A stretch of DNA of 64,000 bases, from NCBI RefSeq assembly GCF_026339875.1, contig NZ_JAPEPZ010000001.1, forward strand, positions 8,866,001 to 8,930,000. The letters run 5' to 3'. The notes under the pieces were generated by a model, which searched no databases, was not told the origin of the DNA, and saw only the letters and a program-made list of their open reading frames with translations. Position numbers and translations under genes: made by a program. Positions 17,708 to 26,831 of this stretch are shown here, piece after piece; position 1 is the stretch's first letter; each line of letters opens with the position of its first letter. Source of the stretch: Streptomyces sp. NBC_01571. GTDB lineage: Bacteria; Actinomycetota; Actinomycetes; Streptomycetales; Streptomycetaceae.

Positions 17708-18520
17708 ATGTCCTCGAACACCCCCGCCGCCCCGCCCCGCGTCCTGACCGTCGCCGGATCGGACTCGGGCGGCGGCGCCGGCATCCAGGCCGACCTCAAG
17801 ACCATGCTGGCGCTCGGCGCGCACGGGATGAGCGTGCTGACCGCGGTCACCGCGCAGAACTCCCTCGGTGTGCAGGGAGCCTGGGAGCTTCCGGCGGAGG
17901 CGGTGCGCGCGCAGTACCGCAGCGTCGTGGACGACATCGGGGTGCAGGCGGTGAAGACCGGCATGCTCGGCTCCGCGCTGCTCGTCGAGACCGTCGCCGA
18001 GCTGCTGTCGGACGTCGCCGCGCCCGTGGTGGTGGACCCGGTGAGCGTCTCCAAGCACGGTGACCGGCTGCTGGCCGACGACGCGCTGGACGCCGTACGG
18101 ACCGCGCTGCTGCCGGTCGCGACGGTGGTGACGCCGAATCTCGACGAGACCGCCGAGCTCACGGGAATCGAGGTGACGGACGAGCGGGACATGGGCCGCG
18201 CCGCGGAACGGCTGCTGTCCTACGGCCCCCGCTGGGTCCTCGTGAAGGGCGGCCATCTGCCAGGCGAGGCCGTCGACCTGCTGACCGACGGCACCGAACA
18301 GCTCTGGTTGCGGGCCCCGCGCCACGACAACCGCCACACCCACGGCACCGGCTGCACCCTGGCCTCGGCCGTCGCGGTGGAGCTGGCGCGGGGGCGGGCG
18401 GTGCCGGAGGCGGTGCGGCGGGCGAAGGAGTACGTCACGGGCGCGATCGCGGCGGGCTTCCCGCTCGGTTCCGGACTCGGACCGGTCGACCACGGCTGGC
18501 GGATGCGAGAGGGGCGCTGA
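17708..18520 (+). CDS. thiD: Hydroxymethylpyrimidine/phosphomethylpyrimidine kinase
   Basis: Phosphorylates HMP and HMP-P for thiamin synthesis; cytosolic ribokinase fold, 270 aa, full length. The N-terminal substrate motif [19 protein letters not shown] is diagnostic, and the C-terminal ATP/anion-hole motif is [19 protein letters not shown]. The ATG at 17708 follows a 109-nt gap after the permease with no terminator in it, so both are probably on one TPP-regulated transcript. Together they make a complete salvage route from external HMP. Confidence 0.95.
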   Translation: MSSNTPAAPPRVLTVAGSDSGGGAGIQADLKTMLALGAHGMSVLTAVTAQNSLGVQGAWELPAEAVRAQYRSVVDDIGVQAVKTGMLGSALLVETVAELLSDVAAPVVVDPVSVSKHGDRLLADDALDAVRTALLPVATVVTPNLDETAELTGIEVTDERDMGRAAERLLSYGPRWVLVKGGHLPGEAVDLLTDGTEQLWLRAPRHDNRHTHGTGCTLASAVAVELARGRAVPEAVRRAKEYVTGAIAAGFPLGSGLGPVDHGWRMREGR

Positions 18521-18625
18521 AGGTTCCCCGGGGCCCCTGGCCCACCGGGTCACATGGTCCTGCCGGGTGCCCCTCCACCGGTTCCGTGGTCCTGGCACGT
18601 GCCTGGTCCTCCCGAGGCCGCGGCA

Positions 18626-19900
18626 CTAGCAGGTCCCCACGGTGCGCAGTGTCGCCAGGACCAGCGCCTGGGCGACGGCGACCGTCTCCGCGAGGGACAC
18701 GTGCTCGGCGGGGCCGTGGGCCAGGCGTACGTCCCCGGGGCCGTACTGGAGTGTCGGGATGCCCGCCCCGGCATAGAGGCGCAGGTCGCTCCCATAGGGG
18801 GCGCCGCGTTCCCGGGCCCCCGGCGCGCCGGTGACGTCGGCGTGCGCGGTGCCGACCGTCTCGCGCAGGGGATGGCCGGCCGGGAGCCGCCCGCTGGCGA
18901 ACTGGCCGCCGGGCCACGAGACGACCGCGGGATGCCCGCGCAGCCACGGATCGGCCGCGCACGCCTCCGCCACACAGCGCTCGAACGCGGCGCGTGCCGC
19001 GTCCGGGTCCTCGCCGAGCCGCAGCCCGAGCCGGCCGTCGGCGACGAGCAGCCCCGGCACGCTGCTGGCCCAGTCGCCGGCCTGGAGCATCCCGACGGAG
19101 ACGGTGTACGGGAAGGGGTACTCGGCCATCAGGGGATCGGGCGTCTCGCTGCGGGCGACCTCCAGCCGGGCCAGGGCGGCGGCGATCGGCGCGTAGGCGT
19201 CGATGGCGCTCACCCCGGCGTCACGGGTGCTCGCGTGCGTGGACCGGCCCGGCACGGTGACACGGAAGGTCAGGGCGCCGGCGTTCGCGGTGACCAGCGT
19301 GCCGCCGGTCGGCTCGCTGATGACGCAGGCGTCGCCGGTGTGGCCACGGTGCAGGGTGCCGAAGGCGCCGATCCCGCCGTCCTCCTCGCCGACCACGAAG
19401 TGGCCCGCCACGCTGCCGCGCAGCCGTACCCCGGACGCCCGGATCGCGGCGAGCGCGGCGACGTTGGCGACGACACCGGCCTTCATGTCGCAGGCGCCCC
19501 GGCCGTGCACGACGTCCCCGCGGACGCTCGGTACGAAGGGGGCACCCGCCCACTGCGCGAGGTCACCGGGCGGTACGACGTCGACATGGCCCTGGAGGAT
19601 CATGGTCGGACCGTCCTCGGCGCCGGGCAGTGTCGCGACGAGCCCCCACGCCTCGTCGCGCGGCACCTCCATGCCGGGGAAGCCGGGCTCGGCGCGCAGA
19701 GCGGGCAGATCCATCGACCACAGGTCGATGTCCAGGCCGGACCGGCCGAGGTCACGCGCCAGACGGTGCTGCAGCTCGGACTCGGCCGCGCTTCCCGTCA
19801 CGCTCGGCACGGCCAGGGTGTCGAGCAGCATCGTGGCGACGGCCGCTTCGTCGACGGCCTCCAGGGCTGCGGACTCCTCGGCACTGAGCACTGCGCGCAT
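18626..19900 (-). CDS. M20-family metallopeptidase (ArgE/DapE/ACY1-like)
   Basis: Zinc-dependent amidohydrolase of 424 aa. It has the first metal motif ILQGHVDVVPPG (His-x-Asp), the bridging Asp in GRGACDMKAGVVAN, the catalytic VGEEDGG (Glu-Glu), and a late metal His in the C-terminal YGPGDVRLAHGPAEHVSL segment. These enzymes deacylate or hydrolyse N-acyl amino acids and small peptides. ATG 19900 has AAGGAG 8 nt upstream. It is divergent from an Lrp/AsnC regulator across an intergenic palindrome, so it is probably that regulator's target. The substrate is unknown. Confidence 0.9.
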   Translation of the reverse strand: MRAVLSAEESAALEAVDEAAVATMLLDTLAVPSVTGSAAESELQHRLARDLGRSGLDIDLWSMDLPALRAEPGFPGMEVPRDEAWGLVATLPGAEDGPTMILQGHVDVVPPGDLAQWAGAPFVPSVRGDVVHGRGACDMKAGVVANVAALAAIRASGVRLRGSVAGHFVVGEEDGGIGAFGTLHRGHTGDACVISEPTGGTLVTANAGALTFRVTVPGRSTHASTRDAGVSAIDAYAPIAAALARLEVARSETPDPLMAEYPFPYTVSVGMLQAGDWASSVPGLLVADGRLGLRLGEDPDAARAAFERCVAEACAADPWLRGHPAVVSWPGGQFASGRLPAGHPLRETVGTAHADVTGAPGARERGAPYGSDLRLYAGAGIPTLQYGPGDVRLAHGPAEHVSLAETVAVAQALVLATLRTVGTC

Positions 19901-19966
19901 GCCACACGCTCCTTCCGCGGTGGACGACGAGGGGGCGTGAGGATGCTACGAACAGTTCCGGTACGC

Positions 19967-19985
19967 AAACAATCGCCGTTTGTTT
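19967..19985. promoter_or_regulatory. Putative Lrp/AsnC operator
   Basis: A perfect inverted repeat AAACAA-N7-TTGTTT lies between the divergent M20 peptidase and Lrp/AsnC genes. It is AT-rich in an otherwise GC-rich region, the type of site used by AsnC-family regulators at divergent promoters. Confidence 0.5.
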
Positions 19986-20049
19986 CCGTCTAGGATCGAT
20001 TTCTTGTGAAGACTGGGCCTGCGTGGTGATTTCTTGCGCGGAGGAAGAG

Positions 20050-20502
20050 GTGAGCGACGTGGCCATGGACGCCATCGACGAGGAGATCGTGCGGTGCGTG
20101 CTGCGCGACGCGCGCAGCACGTACGCGGAGATCGGCCGCGCCGCCGGGCTCTCGGCACCGGCGGCGAAGCGGCGCCTGGACCGGCTCGTGGCCGACGGCA
20201 CGATCCGCGGCTTCACCGCGCTCGTCGACACCCAGGCGCTGGGCTGGCGGACCGAGGCGTTCGCCGAGGTGTACTGCAAGGGCAATCCGACCCCCGCCGA
20301 ACTGCGGCGCGAGCTGGAGGCCGTGCCGGAGGTGGTCGAGGCCTACACGGTCTCCGGGGCCGCCGACGCGATGGTGCACCTGATGGCCCTGGACATCCCG
20401 CATCTGGAACGGGCCATCCAGCAGGTGCGCGAGGCCAGGGTCATCGAGCGGACGGAGAGCGTGATCGTCCTGTCCGGGCTGATCAACCGGCCGCGGGTCT
20501 GA
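20050..20502 (+). CDS. Lrp/AsnC-family transcriptional regulator
   Basis: DNA-binding regulator of 150 aa. An N-terminal helix-turn-helix (IDEEIVRCVLRDARSTYAEI, then GLSAPAAKRRLDRLVADGTI) is followed by the RAM/ligand-binding alpha-beta domain (VEAYTVSGAADAMVHLMALDIPHLERAIQQ). GTG 20050 is chosen because GGAGGAAG lies just upstream; GTG 20023 would place the ribosome site inside the gene. It is divergent from the M20 peptidase and likely controls it and itself in response to an amino acid. Confidence 0.9.
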   Translation: MSDVAMDAIDEEIVRCVLRDARSTYAEIGRAAGLSAPAAKRRLDRLVADGTIRGFTALVDTQALGWRTEAFAEVYCKGNPTPAELRRELEAVPEVVEAYTVSGAADAMVHLMALDIPHLERAIQQVREARVIERTESVIVLSGLINRPRV

Positions 20503-20565
20503 CCGTCGGCGGCCCGCCCCGGCGCCCCCGATCGGCAGGGTCCCGGGCACGGGTCGCGCCCAAAA

Positions 20566-20581
20566 TCGAACACGTGATTGA
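20566..20581. promoter_or_regulatory. Weak LexA-like box
   Basis: TCGAAC-ACGT-GATTGA has one perfect actinobacterial SOS half-site (TCGAAC) and a second half with two mismatches to GTTCGA. It is 113 nt before the 74-aa hypothetical gene. This is suggestive only. Confidence 0.25.
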
Positions 20582-20693
20582 ATTCGGCCATGGCGAACCC
20601 ACACTCCTCCGGCGCCCCGACGACGGCGCGCGGTGAACGAGCAGGACATCGGGCCGGGATGCAGGCCGGGACCGGAGAGGCGAGGCTGGATTC

Positions 20694-20918
20694 ATGTCCG
20701 AACCGCTGCCTGTGATCGTGTCCCCGCCGGCGCCGACAGGCGGCCGCCGGGTCCGTGTGCACGGAGAGAGCCTCGGGTTGGCCTACAACCTGGGCGACCT
20801 GGCCGAGTTCCTGCGGCGCGCGGGGCTCGATGCCGATCCGCTGACCATCGCGGTGTCCCCGCTCATCGACTGGCGGGGGATCGGCCCGGAGTACTGGGGG
20901 CCCGAGACCGTGAGATGA
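20694..20918 (+). CDS. Small conserved-looking hypothetical protein
   Basis: A 74-aa protein with no domain I can name. It looks real: codon use is typical, the start is a clean ATG without Shine-Dalgarno but with GAGGCT about 6 nt upstream (leaderless spacing), and it has an ordered composition (GGRRVRVHGESLGLAYNLGD...EFLRRAGLDA) rather than a random frame. Similar short proteins with PVIVSPPxxTGGRRVRV starts occur in Streptomyces as far as I recall. It is cytoplasmic, with no membrane or signal segment. Function unknown. Confidence 0.6.
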   Translation: MSEPLPVIVSPPAPTGGRRVRVHGESLGLAYNLGDLAEFLRRAGLDADPLTIAVSPLIDWRGIGPEYWGPETVR

Positions 20919-20948
20919 GGGGGCCGGACCGTCGCGTCCTCTTCTTCG

Positions 20949-21020
20949 GCCGGGGTGTGACCGGTGCCTGTGGGTGGGGCGTGAGCGGCGCCTGTGGCCG
21001 GGGCGTGATCGGTGCTCCCG
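20949..21020. repeat. Three tandem 24-bp repeats
   Basis: Units at 20949-20972, 20973-20996 and 20997-21020 share G(C/G)(C/T)GGGG(T/C)GTGA-CGG(T/C)G(C/T). They fill the start of the 309-bp gap before the lipoprotein gene. The rest of the gap (21021-21227) shows only a small TTAC-N6-GTAA palindrome near 21179 and the lipoprotein ribosome site. Confidence 0.7.
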
Positions 21021-21227
21021 GTCGGGTCGGGTGTGTGACGACACGTCAATTGGTCTGAAGTTCACGAGAGTTGGGGGAGCCGGGGCCGCCTGGAGGGGGG
21101 CGGCGTGGTGCACATCACCCCTGCGGGGTGCGGAAAGGTGAAGCGGGTCTTCATGCCTCCATGGCATGCTCACATCTAGTTACTCGCCGGTAATTCCTTG
21201 CCACCCCCACCCCCCTCAGGACTGATC

Positions 21228-22652
21228 TTGCGTATCCGCAAGCGGCCCTTGCGTGCCGTCATGCCCGCGCTCGCCGCATCCGCCCTCCTCCTCGCCGTCG
21301 GCTGCTCCGCAGACCCCGGCCCGCGCTCCTCCTCCGCCCCCGAACGGGCCCCGGACGCCACTTCGTCCACCGCCGGGCCCGCGGACACCGGCCGGCCGCT
21401 CGCCGTCGCGGCCGCGCCCGCGGCCACCTCGACCGCCGTCGCGCGGCCCGGTACGGCCGGCGGCAGGGCCCACAAGTCCGCGCTGTCGGTGACGTCGTAC
21501 GACAGCCGAACCCGACGCGCCGTCATATCCCCTGCCCGCAAAGGGGATCCGTCAGCGTCACCGACCCCCGGAGGGACGCCGGCGCCGAGCCGTACCGCCG
21601 TCGGCGACGTCATCGCGAGCGCCCCCGCGCCCGGCGCCCCCGACGGACTGCTCGCCAAGGTCACCGAGGTGATCGACGAGAAGCCCGACGGCACCGAGGT
21701 CCAGACCGCGCCGACGACCCTCGACGCGCTGCTCGGCGACGGCGAGGCCAAGGGCACCGTTCCCGTCGATCCCGCATCCTTCGACGTCGAGCGGCTGCTG
21801 CCCGACGTCAAGGTGTCCTGGGCGCGGGCCGGAGACGTGCACGCGGGCCCCGAGGGCGCGAAGGTCCCGCTCGGCAGCCTGCGGGTCGACGTCGCCACCC
21901 GGGTCGCCACGGCCGGGGGCGCGCCGGCCTCCGCGGCGGCGGCCGTGTCCGGCTTCGTCCAGGTCAAGCCGGAGGTCGACTTCTCCTACGGCGGCAGGTC
22001 CACCGCGGCCGGCCCCGCAACCGCCCACCTCGGTGTCTCCGGCGACTGGACCTCGCGGTGGGCACTCAAGGGGCGCGCCGCCGCCTCCGCCCAGCCCGTC
22101 CGGCTGCCGTTCGCGAAGCTGCACGCCGACCCCGTCCTCCAGGTCGGCCCGATCCCCGTCGTCGTGAACCTCGACCTGACCTGCTACTTCCAGATCAGCG
22201 GCGACGGCAGGGTCACCGTCGACGTCGAACAGGACCTCAAGGGCGACTTCGACGCCGGCGGCACCTACGACTCGGCCAGCGGCTGGACCCCGGTCAACGA
22301 GTCGCACATGGCGAGCACCCCGGTGCACGCGCTGGTCACGACCGCCGGAGGGGTGAAGGCCGCCCTCGGCGCGCAGGCCACCGTCGGCCTGTACGGAGCC
22401 GTGGGGGTCACCGCCGACCTGGCCCCCTATCTGCGCGGTGAGGCCACGGGCACCGTCGACGTCACCGCCCCCGCCGGCTCCGGCACGAAGTCCGACGTCG
22501 AGGCGACGGGTACGTGGGGCGTCTACGGCGGTCTCGATCTGAGTGGGACCCTGCGGATCCAGCTGTCCGTCTTCGGCACCCCGGTCCTCCAGCGGGGCGT
22601 TCCGCTGGGCACGCTGCACCGCGAGTGGAGGCTGGCCGGCAGCACGGTGTAG
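21228..22652 (+). CDS. Putative secreted lipoprotein, function unknown
   Basis: A 474-aa exported protein. TTG 21228 is preferred as start because AGGA lies 7 nt upstream and the protein then begins with a basic n-region RIRKRPLRAV, a hydrophobic core ALAASALLLAV and a lipobox-like AVGC. The next ~130 residues are Ala/Pro/Thr-rich and probably disordered. From about residue 230 a beta-rich region with repeated G-V/T patterns (VDFSYGG, LGVSGDWTSRW, TVGLYGAVGVTADL, WGVYGGLDLSGTL) suggests a barrel- or jelly-roll-like fold. No enzyme motif is recognisable. It is followed by the second tRNA-Pro gene. Confidence 0.7.
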   Translation: MRIRKRPLRAVMPALAASALLLAVGCSADPGPRSSSAPERAPDATSSTAGPADTGRPLAVAAAPAATSTAVARPGTAGGRAHKSALSVTSYDSRTRRAVISPARKGDPSASPTPGGTPAPSRTAVGDVIASAPAPGAPDGLLAKVTEVIDEKPDGTEVQTAPTTLDALLGDGEAKGTVPVDPASFDVERLLPDVKVSWARAGDVHAGPEGAKVPLGSLRVDVATRVATAGGAPASAAAAVSGFVQVKPEVDFSYGGRSTAAGPATAHLGVSGDWTSRWALKGRAAASAQPVRLPFAKLHADPVLQVGPIPVVVNLDLTCYFQISGDGRVTVDVEQDLKGDFDAGGTYDSASGWTPVNESHMASTPVHALVTTAGGVKAALGAQATVGLYGAVGVTADLAPYLRGEATGTVDVTAPAGSGTKSDVEATGTWGVYGGLDLSGTLRIQLSVFGTPVLQRGVPLGTLHREWRLAGSTV

Positions 22653-22803
22653 CCGCTGCTCCCGTGGTCCGCGCGCCTCGCCGTCGCGCCCAGGCCGCCC
22701 CGGACGCCCCGCGCCGCCGACCGTCGCGTGTGCGGGCCCGCCCCCGCACGTGCGGTAGGGTTTACCTGCACGATCACGCGGGATCACCGCGGGTGAACCG
22801 CAT

Positions 22804-22877
<74 letters not shown>

Positions 22878-22884
22878 CGGTGCG

Positions 22885-22924
22885 AAGGGTCTTCACGGGC
22901 GATGGTCCGTGAGGGCCCTTCTTC
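22885..22924 (+). terminator. Terminator of tRNA-Pro copy 2
   Basis: Same AAGGG...CCCTT hairpin as after copy 1, with substitutions confined largely to the loop, followed by CTTC. Confidence 0.7.
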
Positions 22925-22936
22925 GTGTACTCCGGC

Positions 22937-23009
22937 TCTTCTTCGGGTGCGTGGGTCCTTCAACGGGTACGCGGGTCCTTCTTGGGGTGCGCGGGTCCTC
23001 CTCGGGGCG
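22937..23009. repeat. 20-bp tandem repeats, about 3.7 copies
   Basis: Units at 22937, 22957, 22977 and a partial one at 22997 follow the pattern CCTTC-T-GGGGTGCGCGGGT. They lie directly between the tRNA terminator and the promoter of the RpiB-family gene. Confidence 0.7.
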
Positions 23010-23061
23010 TCGGACGAAGCGGGCCTGCCGCGCGTACGCACCGCTGGGTAGGCTGCCGGGC

Positions 23062-23520
23062 ATGCGGATCTCCGTCTCCTCGGACATGGACGAACCCGTG
23101 GCCCGCTCCCTCGTCGCGGAACTGCGCGGCCGAGGCCACGAGGTCACGACACACGGGGCGCTGCACCCCGGCCGGGACCCGCGGTGGGCGGTGTGCTCCG
23201 AGGCGGCCGCCCTTGAGGTGGCCGCGGGGACCGCGGAGCAGGCGGTCGTCTGCTGCTGGACCGGCACGGGCGCGTCGATCGCCGCGAACAAGGTGGCGGG
23301 TGTCCGCGCGGCCCTGTGCACGGACGCGTACACGGCGGACGGCGCACGCCGTTGGAACGACGCGAACGTGCTGGCACTGAGCCTGCGGCTGACGTCCGAA
23401 CCGCTGCTCAAGGAGATCCTCGACGCCTGGTTCGCCGCCGAGGCCGCCGAGGACGCCGACGACCGGGAGAACGTGGCGCACCTCGGACGTCTCGACCACC
23501 TCGGCAGAACGGATCCCTGA
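23062..23520 (+). CDS. RpiB/LacA/LacB-family sugar-phosphate isomerase
   Basis: A 152-aa enzyme of the ribose-5-phosphate isomerase B / galactose-6-phosphate isomerase fold, cytosolic. Motifs: MRISVSSDMDEPVARSLVAEL for the N-terminal Asp-containing strand, AVVCCWTGTGASIAANKVAGVRAALC for the catalytic Cys/anion loop, and WNDANVLALSLRL near the end. The family normally interconverts aldose and ketose phosphates. ATG 23062 follows TAGGCT by 8 nt without a Shine-Dalgarno, so it is probably leaderless. It stands alone between the tRNA and the pigment cluster, so the substrate is not indicated by context. Confidence 0.85.
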   Translation: MRISVSSDMDEPVARSLVAELRGRGHEVTTHGALHPGRDPRWAVCSEAAALEVAAGTAEQAVVCCWTGTGASIAANKVAGVRAALCTDAYTADGARRWNDANVLALSLRLTSEPLLKEILDAWFAAEAAEDADDRENVAHLGRLDHLGRTDP

Positions 23521-23711
23521 CCCACCCGGGTGAGGCCCCCGGACACATGGCAGGGCGGGCGGTCCGCAGACACCGGCCCCCCGCCCTCGCCCGTGTCCCC
23601 GCTTCCCGCCCGTCGCCGGTTCGGACGCCCGGCTCTCTCCGGCACGGCGCCCCGCGTGTCACGCGCGTACCGGCGGAGCGTCCTCGCCCGTGTCGTGGCG
23701 TGGAGGAGTCG

Positions 23712-25388
23712 TCAGCGCCGGTCCAGCAGCGCCACGAGCACGTCCCGCAGCGTGGCGCCGGGATCGGCCGACGGGCCCTCGGACCGCCAGGCGACGAACC
23801 CGTCGGGGCGGACCAGCACCGCTCCGCCCGCGGTGACACCGTGCACCCGCGCCCAGTCCGTGCCGCCCTCGGGGGACAGCTCGGCGCCGGGTCCGCCCCC
23901 GATCCGGTACGAGTCGAGCGGCACCGACAGCCGCGCCGCGACCTCCTTCGCCGCGGCGTGCCACCCGGCGGTGCCGTCCGCCGAGCTCAGGAGCACCAGG
24001 GACCGCTCGTACAGGTCGAGCGTGGAGATCCGGTCACCGGGACGCTCCAGCCACATGTGGGGTGCCCGGCTGCCCGGTTCGCCCGTCAACCGCATGCCGT
24101 CAGGCACGATCGGCAGCGTGGGATCGGCGCCCAGGACCGCACCGCGCGGGTAGCGGTAGCTCAGCGCCACGTTGAGGATGCCGCCGCCCTTGCCGCCGGG
24201 ACCGCCGGGACCCCTGGGGCCGCCGGTTCCGGGGGCCGGGGTGTATCCGGGGTGGCTGTGCTCGACCGAACGCGACGAGGCGCGCGCGCTCGTCGCCTGC
24301 GCGACCGGACGGCGCTCCGCGTCGTAGGACTCCAGCAGCCCGCGGCCGGCCCAGCCGCCCAGGACCGCGGCCAGCTTCCAGGCGAGGTTGTGCGCGTCCT
24401 GGATGCCCGTGTTGGAGCCGAACGCCCCCGTGGGGGACATCTCGTGGGCCGAGTCACCGGCGAGGAACACCCGGCCGTCCACGTACCGCTCGGCGACCCG
24501 CTCGGCCGCGTGCCAGGCGGCCCGGCCGGTGATCTCCACATCGAGATTCCGTACACCCGTGGCCCGCCGGATGTGCTCCGCGCACCGCTCGTCGGTGAAC
24601 TCCTCAAGCGTCTCCCCGTGTTCGGGGTGCCAGGGAGCGTGGAACACCCAGTGCTCCTTGTTGTCGACCGGCAGCAGCGCCCCGTCGGCCTCCGGGCCGG
24701 TCAGGTAGCAGACGATGAAGCGCCGGTCGCCGACGGCCTCCGCGAGGCGCCGGGAGGTGAAGGTGACGCTCACGTTGTGGAACAGGTCGCCCGGGCCGTT
24801 CTGTCCGATGCCGAGCCGCTCGCGGACGGGGCTGCGCGGACCGTCCGCGGCGACGAGATAGTCCGCCCTGACGGTGCTGTGCTCACCCGTTCCACGGCTC
24901 TTGAGCCGTGCGGTCACCCCCTCGGCGTCCTGCTCGAACGAGATCAGCTCCGTGGAGTACCGCAGATCTCCGCCCAGTTCCCGAGCACACTCCAGCAGCA
25001 CCGGCTCCAGGTCGTTCTGGCTGCACAGACACCACTTGCTGGGGCTGAAGCGCGCCAGCCCGCCGCCCGGGTCGATGTTCTTGAACAGCCACTCGCCCGC
25101 GTCGCCCACCAGGGTCGGCGCCTGCAGGATGCCGTGGTTCTCCGCCAGGACGGACGCGGCCCGCTCGATGCGCCGCTGCGCCCCGGCCACCCGGAACAAC
25201 TCCATCGTGCGGACGTTGTTGCCGCGGCCGCGCGGATGGATCGACGTGCCCGGGTGACGCTCGACCAGCAGGTGCGGAACGCCGAGGCGCCCCAGGAACA
25301 GCGACGTGGACAGACCGACCAGGGAGCCGCCGACAACGAGGACCGGCGTGTGGTGACCGACCTCGCCGGCCTCATTCCATCGGTTCAT
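23712..25388 (-). CDS. FAD-dependent polyketide hydroxylase, WhiE ORFVIII-like
   Basis: Class A aromatic hydroxylase of 558 aa that oxygenates the aromatic polyketide late in spore-pigment synthesis. The FAD-binding GGSLVGLSTSLFLGRLG and RGRGNNVRTMELFR lie at the N-terminus, the second FAD motif is VFLAGDSAHEMSPTGAFGSNTGIQDAHNLAWKL (read in parts), and a thioredoxin-like C-terminal domain follows. ATG 25388 has GGAGG 7 nt upstream. It is divergent from the main whiE-type operon, the same arrangement as whiE ORFVIII in S. coelicolor, where it has its own sporulation-time promoter. A Gly/Pro-rich insert (GPRGPGGPGGKGGG, about 400) is unusual but probably a surface loop. Confidence 0.92.
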   Translation of the reverse strand: MNRWNEAGEVGHHTPVLVVGGSLVGLSTSLFLGRLGVPHLLVERHPGTSIHPRGRGNNVRTMELFRVAGAQRRIERAASVLAENHGILQAPTLVGDAGEWLFKNIDPGGGLARFSPSKWCLCSQNDLEPVLLECARELGGDLRYSTELISFEQDAEGVTARLKSRGTGEHSTVRADYLVAADGPRSPVRERLGIGQNGPGDLFHNVSVTFTSRRLAEAVGDRRFIVCYLTGPEADGALLPVDNKEHWVFHAPWHPEHGETLEEFTDERCAEHIRRATGVRNLDVEITGRAAWHAAERVAERYVDGRVFLAGDSAHEMSPTGAFGSNTGIQDAHNLAWKLAAVLGGWAGRGLLESYDAERRPVAQATSARASSRSVEHSHPGYTPAPGTGGPRGPGGPGGKGGGILNVALSYRYPRGAVLGADPTLPIVPDGMRLTGEPGSRAPHMWLERPGDRISTLDLYERSLVLLSSADGTAGWHAAAKEVAARLSVPLDSYRIGGGPGAELSPEGGTDWARVHGVTAGGAVLVRPDGFVAWRSEGPSADPGATLRDVLVALLDRR

Positions 25389-25624
25389 TGATTGCCTCCA
25401 GCGTCACCCGCGAGGTGTGAGTCAGGAACGGGACTCAGGTTCCATGCCCTTCGGGGGGCCGCTCGCGCGCCGGGGGCACCCGGATGACACGCAGTTCACT
25501 CGTCCGCCCCGTGGGGCTCGCGCGTATCGGACGTCCCGTCAACGATCGGCTCATGGCGACCCCGGCCTTTCGGCCACGGCGGTCGTTCCTGACCTTCCGT
25601 GAAGAATGAAGAAAGGTGTGCCGG
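25389..25624. promoter_or_regulatory. Divergent promoter region of the spore-pigment cluster
   Basis: 236 nt separate the divergent hydroxylase and ORFI starts. In S. coelicolor the matching space carries two developmentally timed promoters, one of them dependent on SigF. I see ribosome sites at both ends but no strong conventional -35/-10 pair, consistent with late alternative sigma control (inference). Confidence 0.45.
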
Positions 25625-26761
25625 ATGACCAGCTCGGGACGTATCTCGCAGTCGGCGTTCGACGGCTCCAAGCTGCGGGTGATCCTGCTGCTCGATCTGT
25701 ACGAAGGAGCCCAGCAGCAGTTCCTCGACGCTTACGAACACATGTGCAATCAGGTCGCGTCCGTCCCCGGTCACATCAGCGACCAGCTCTGCCAGTCGAT
25801 CGAGAACCCCTCGCAGTGGCTCATCACCAGTGAGTGGGAGAGCGCCCCGCCCTTCCTCGCCTGGGTGAACAGCGAGGAGCACGTCGAGACGGTCAGGCCG
25901 ATGCACAGCTGCGTCAAGGACACCCGCTCGATGCGGTACAGCATCCTGCGGGAGACCCACCGCAACCAGCAGGATGCGGCGCCGAAGGCCGGCAAGGCGG
26001 CCAAGGCCGCCAAGCAGGTGCAGGCCCGCGTGGGGGACGGGGTGGCCCGCCACGCCCTCACCTTCACCGTCAAGCCCGGCTCCGAGTCCAAGGTCGCGGA
26101 GATCCTGGCCGGATACCAGGCGCCCCAGGCCCGGGTCGACGACACCACGCGCCTGCGCCGCACCTCGCTCTTCATGCACGGCAACCGCGTCGTGCGCGCG
26201 GTGGAAGTGGAGGGCGACCTCCTCGTGGCCCTGCGCCATGTGGCGCGCCAGCCAGAGGTGAGGGCCGTCGAGGAGGCCATCAACCCGTACCTGGAGCAGG
26301 ACCGGGACCTGGGCAACGAGGACTCGGCACGCGTCTTCTTCACCCGCGCGGCCCTGCCGGCCGTGCACCACGTGGTGGCGGACCGGCCGGAACCCGCGGG
26401 CCTTCGCCGGCACGCGCTGTACTACCCGGCCAAGCGCGGCCAGGGGATGGAGCTCGCCCGGCTGCTCGCCCATCAGGACGAGGCCGCGGCAGCCGACCCG
26501 AAGGGTGCGGTCTACGGGAGCACGGTCTTCCAGCGCGACGACATCGTGGTGCGCCTCATCGACATCACGGGCGAACTGGACGCAGACCCCGCCGCGTCGC
26601 TCGGCCTCAAGGGCGCCGGCAAGGCCGGGGAACTGGAGCGGCTCCTCGACGGTCCCGCGATCGGCGTCGAGGGCTCCCTGGACACGGAGCGCAACGTCAA
26701 CCGTCTCCTGTCGCACGCCGACATGATGCCCGTCACCGACCGCACCGCGGCGCACTCCTGA
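25625..26761 (+). CDS. SchA/CurD-domain spore-pigment protein, WhiE ORFI-like
   Basis: A 378-aa protein of three ferredoxin-like parts. The N-terminal antibiotic-biosynthesis-monooxygenase-like domain ([22 protein letters not shown]...WLITSEWES) is followed by an Ala/Lys linker and two SchA/CurD-type segments ([39 protein letters not shown]). WhiE ORFI homologues are needed for spore-pigment formation and possible localisation, though the chemistry is not settled. ATG 25625 has AAAGG at 25611-25615; GTG 25616 would leave no space for it. First gene of the operon. Confidence 0.9.
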   Translation: MTSSGRISQSAFDGSKLRVILLLDLYEGAQQQFLDAYEHMCNQVASVPGHISDQLCQSIENPSQWLITSEWESAPPFLAWVNSEEHVETVRPMHSCVKDTRSMRYSILRETHRNQQDAAPKAGKAAKAAKQVQARVGDGVARHALTFTVKPGSESKVAEILAGYQAPQARVDDTTRLRRTSLFMHGNRVVRAVEVEGDLLVALRHVARQPEVRAVEEAINPYLEQDRDLGNEDSARVFFTRAALPAVHHVVADRPEPAGLRRHALYYPAKRGQGMELARLLAHQDEAAAADPKGAVYGSTVFQRDDIVVRLIDITGELDADPAASLGLKGAGKAGELERLLDGPAIGVEGSLDTERNVNRLLSHADMMPVTDRTAAHS

Positions 26762-26831
26762 CGGACGGCCGCGGTCCCCAGGTCCGCGGCCGCCCCCTCG
26801 CACGCCACTTCCACAGTCGGAGGTATCAAGA

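Noticed and set aside
18610..18640. GCCGCGGCACTAG at the end of the M20 gene matches 13 nt of the MITE terminus
   Set aside because: No partner inverted repeat and no target duplication nearby; TAG is the natural stop of the gene. Probably chance.
20590..20715. 41-codon frame starting MANPHSSGAP upstream of the 74-aa gene
   Set aside because: No Shine-Dalgarno; it overlaps the start of a better candidate. Kept only as a side note to the LexA-like box.
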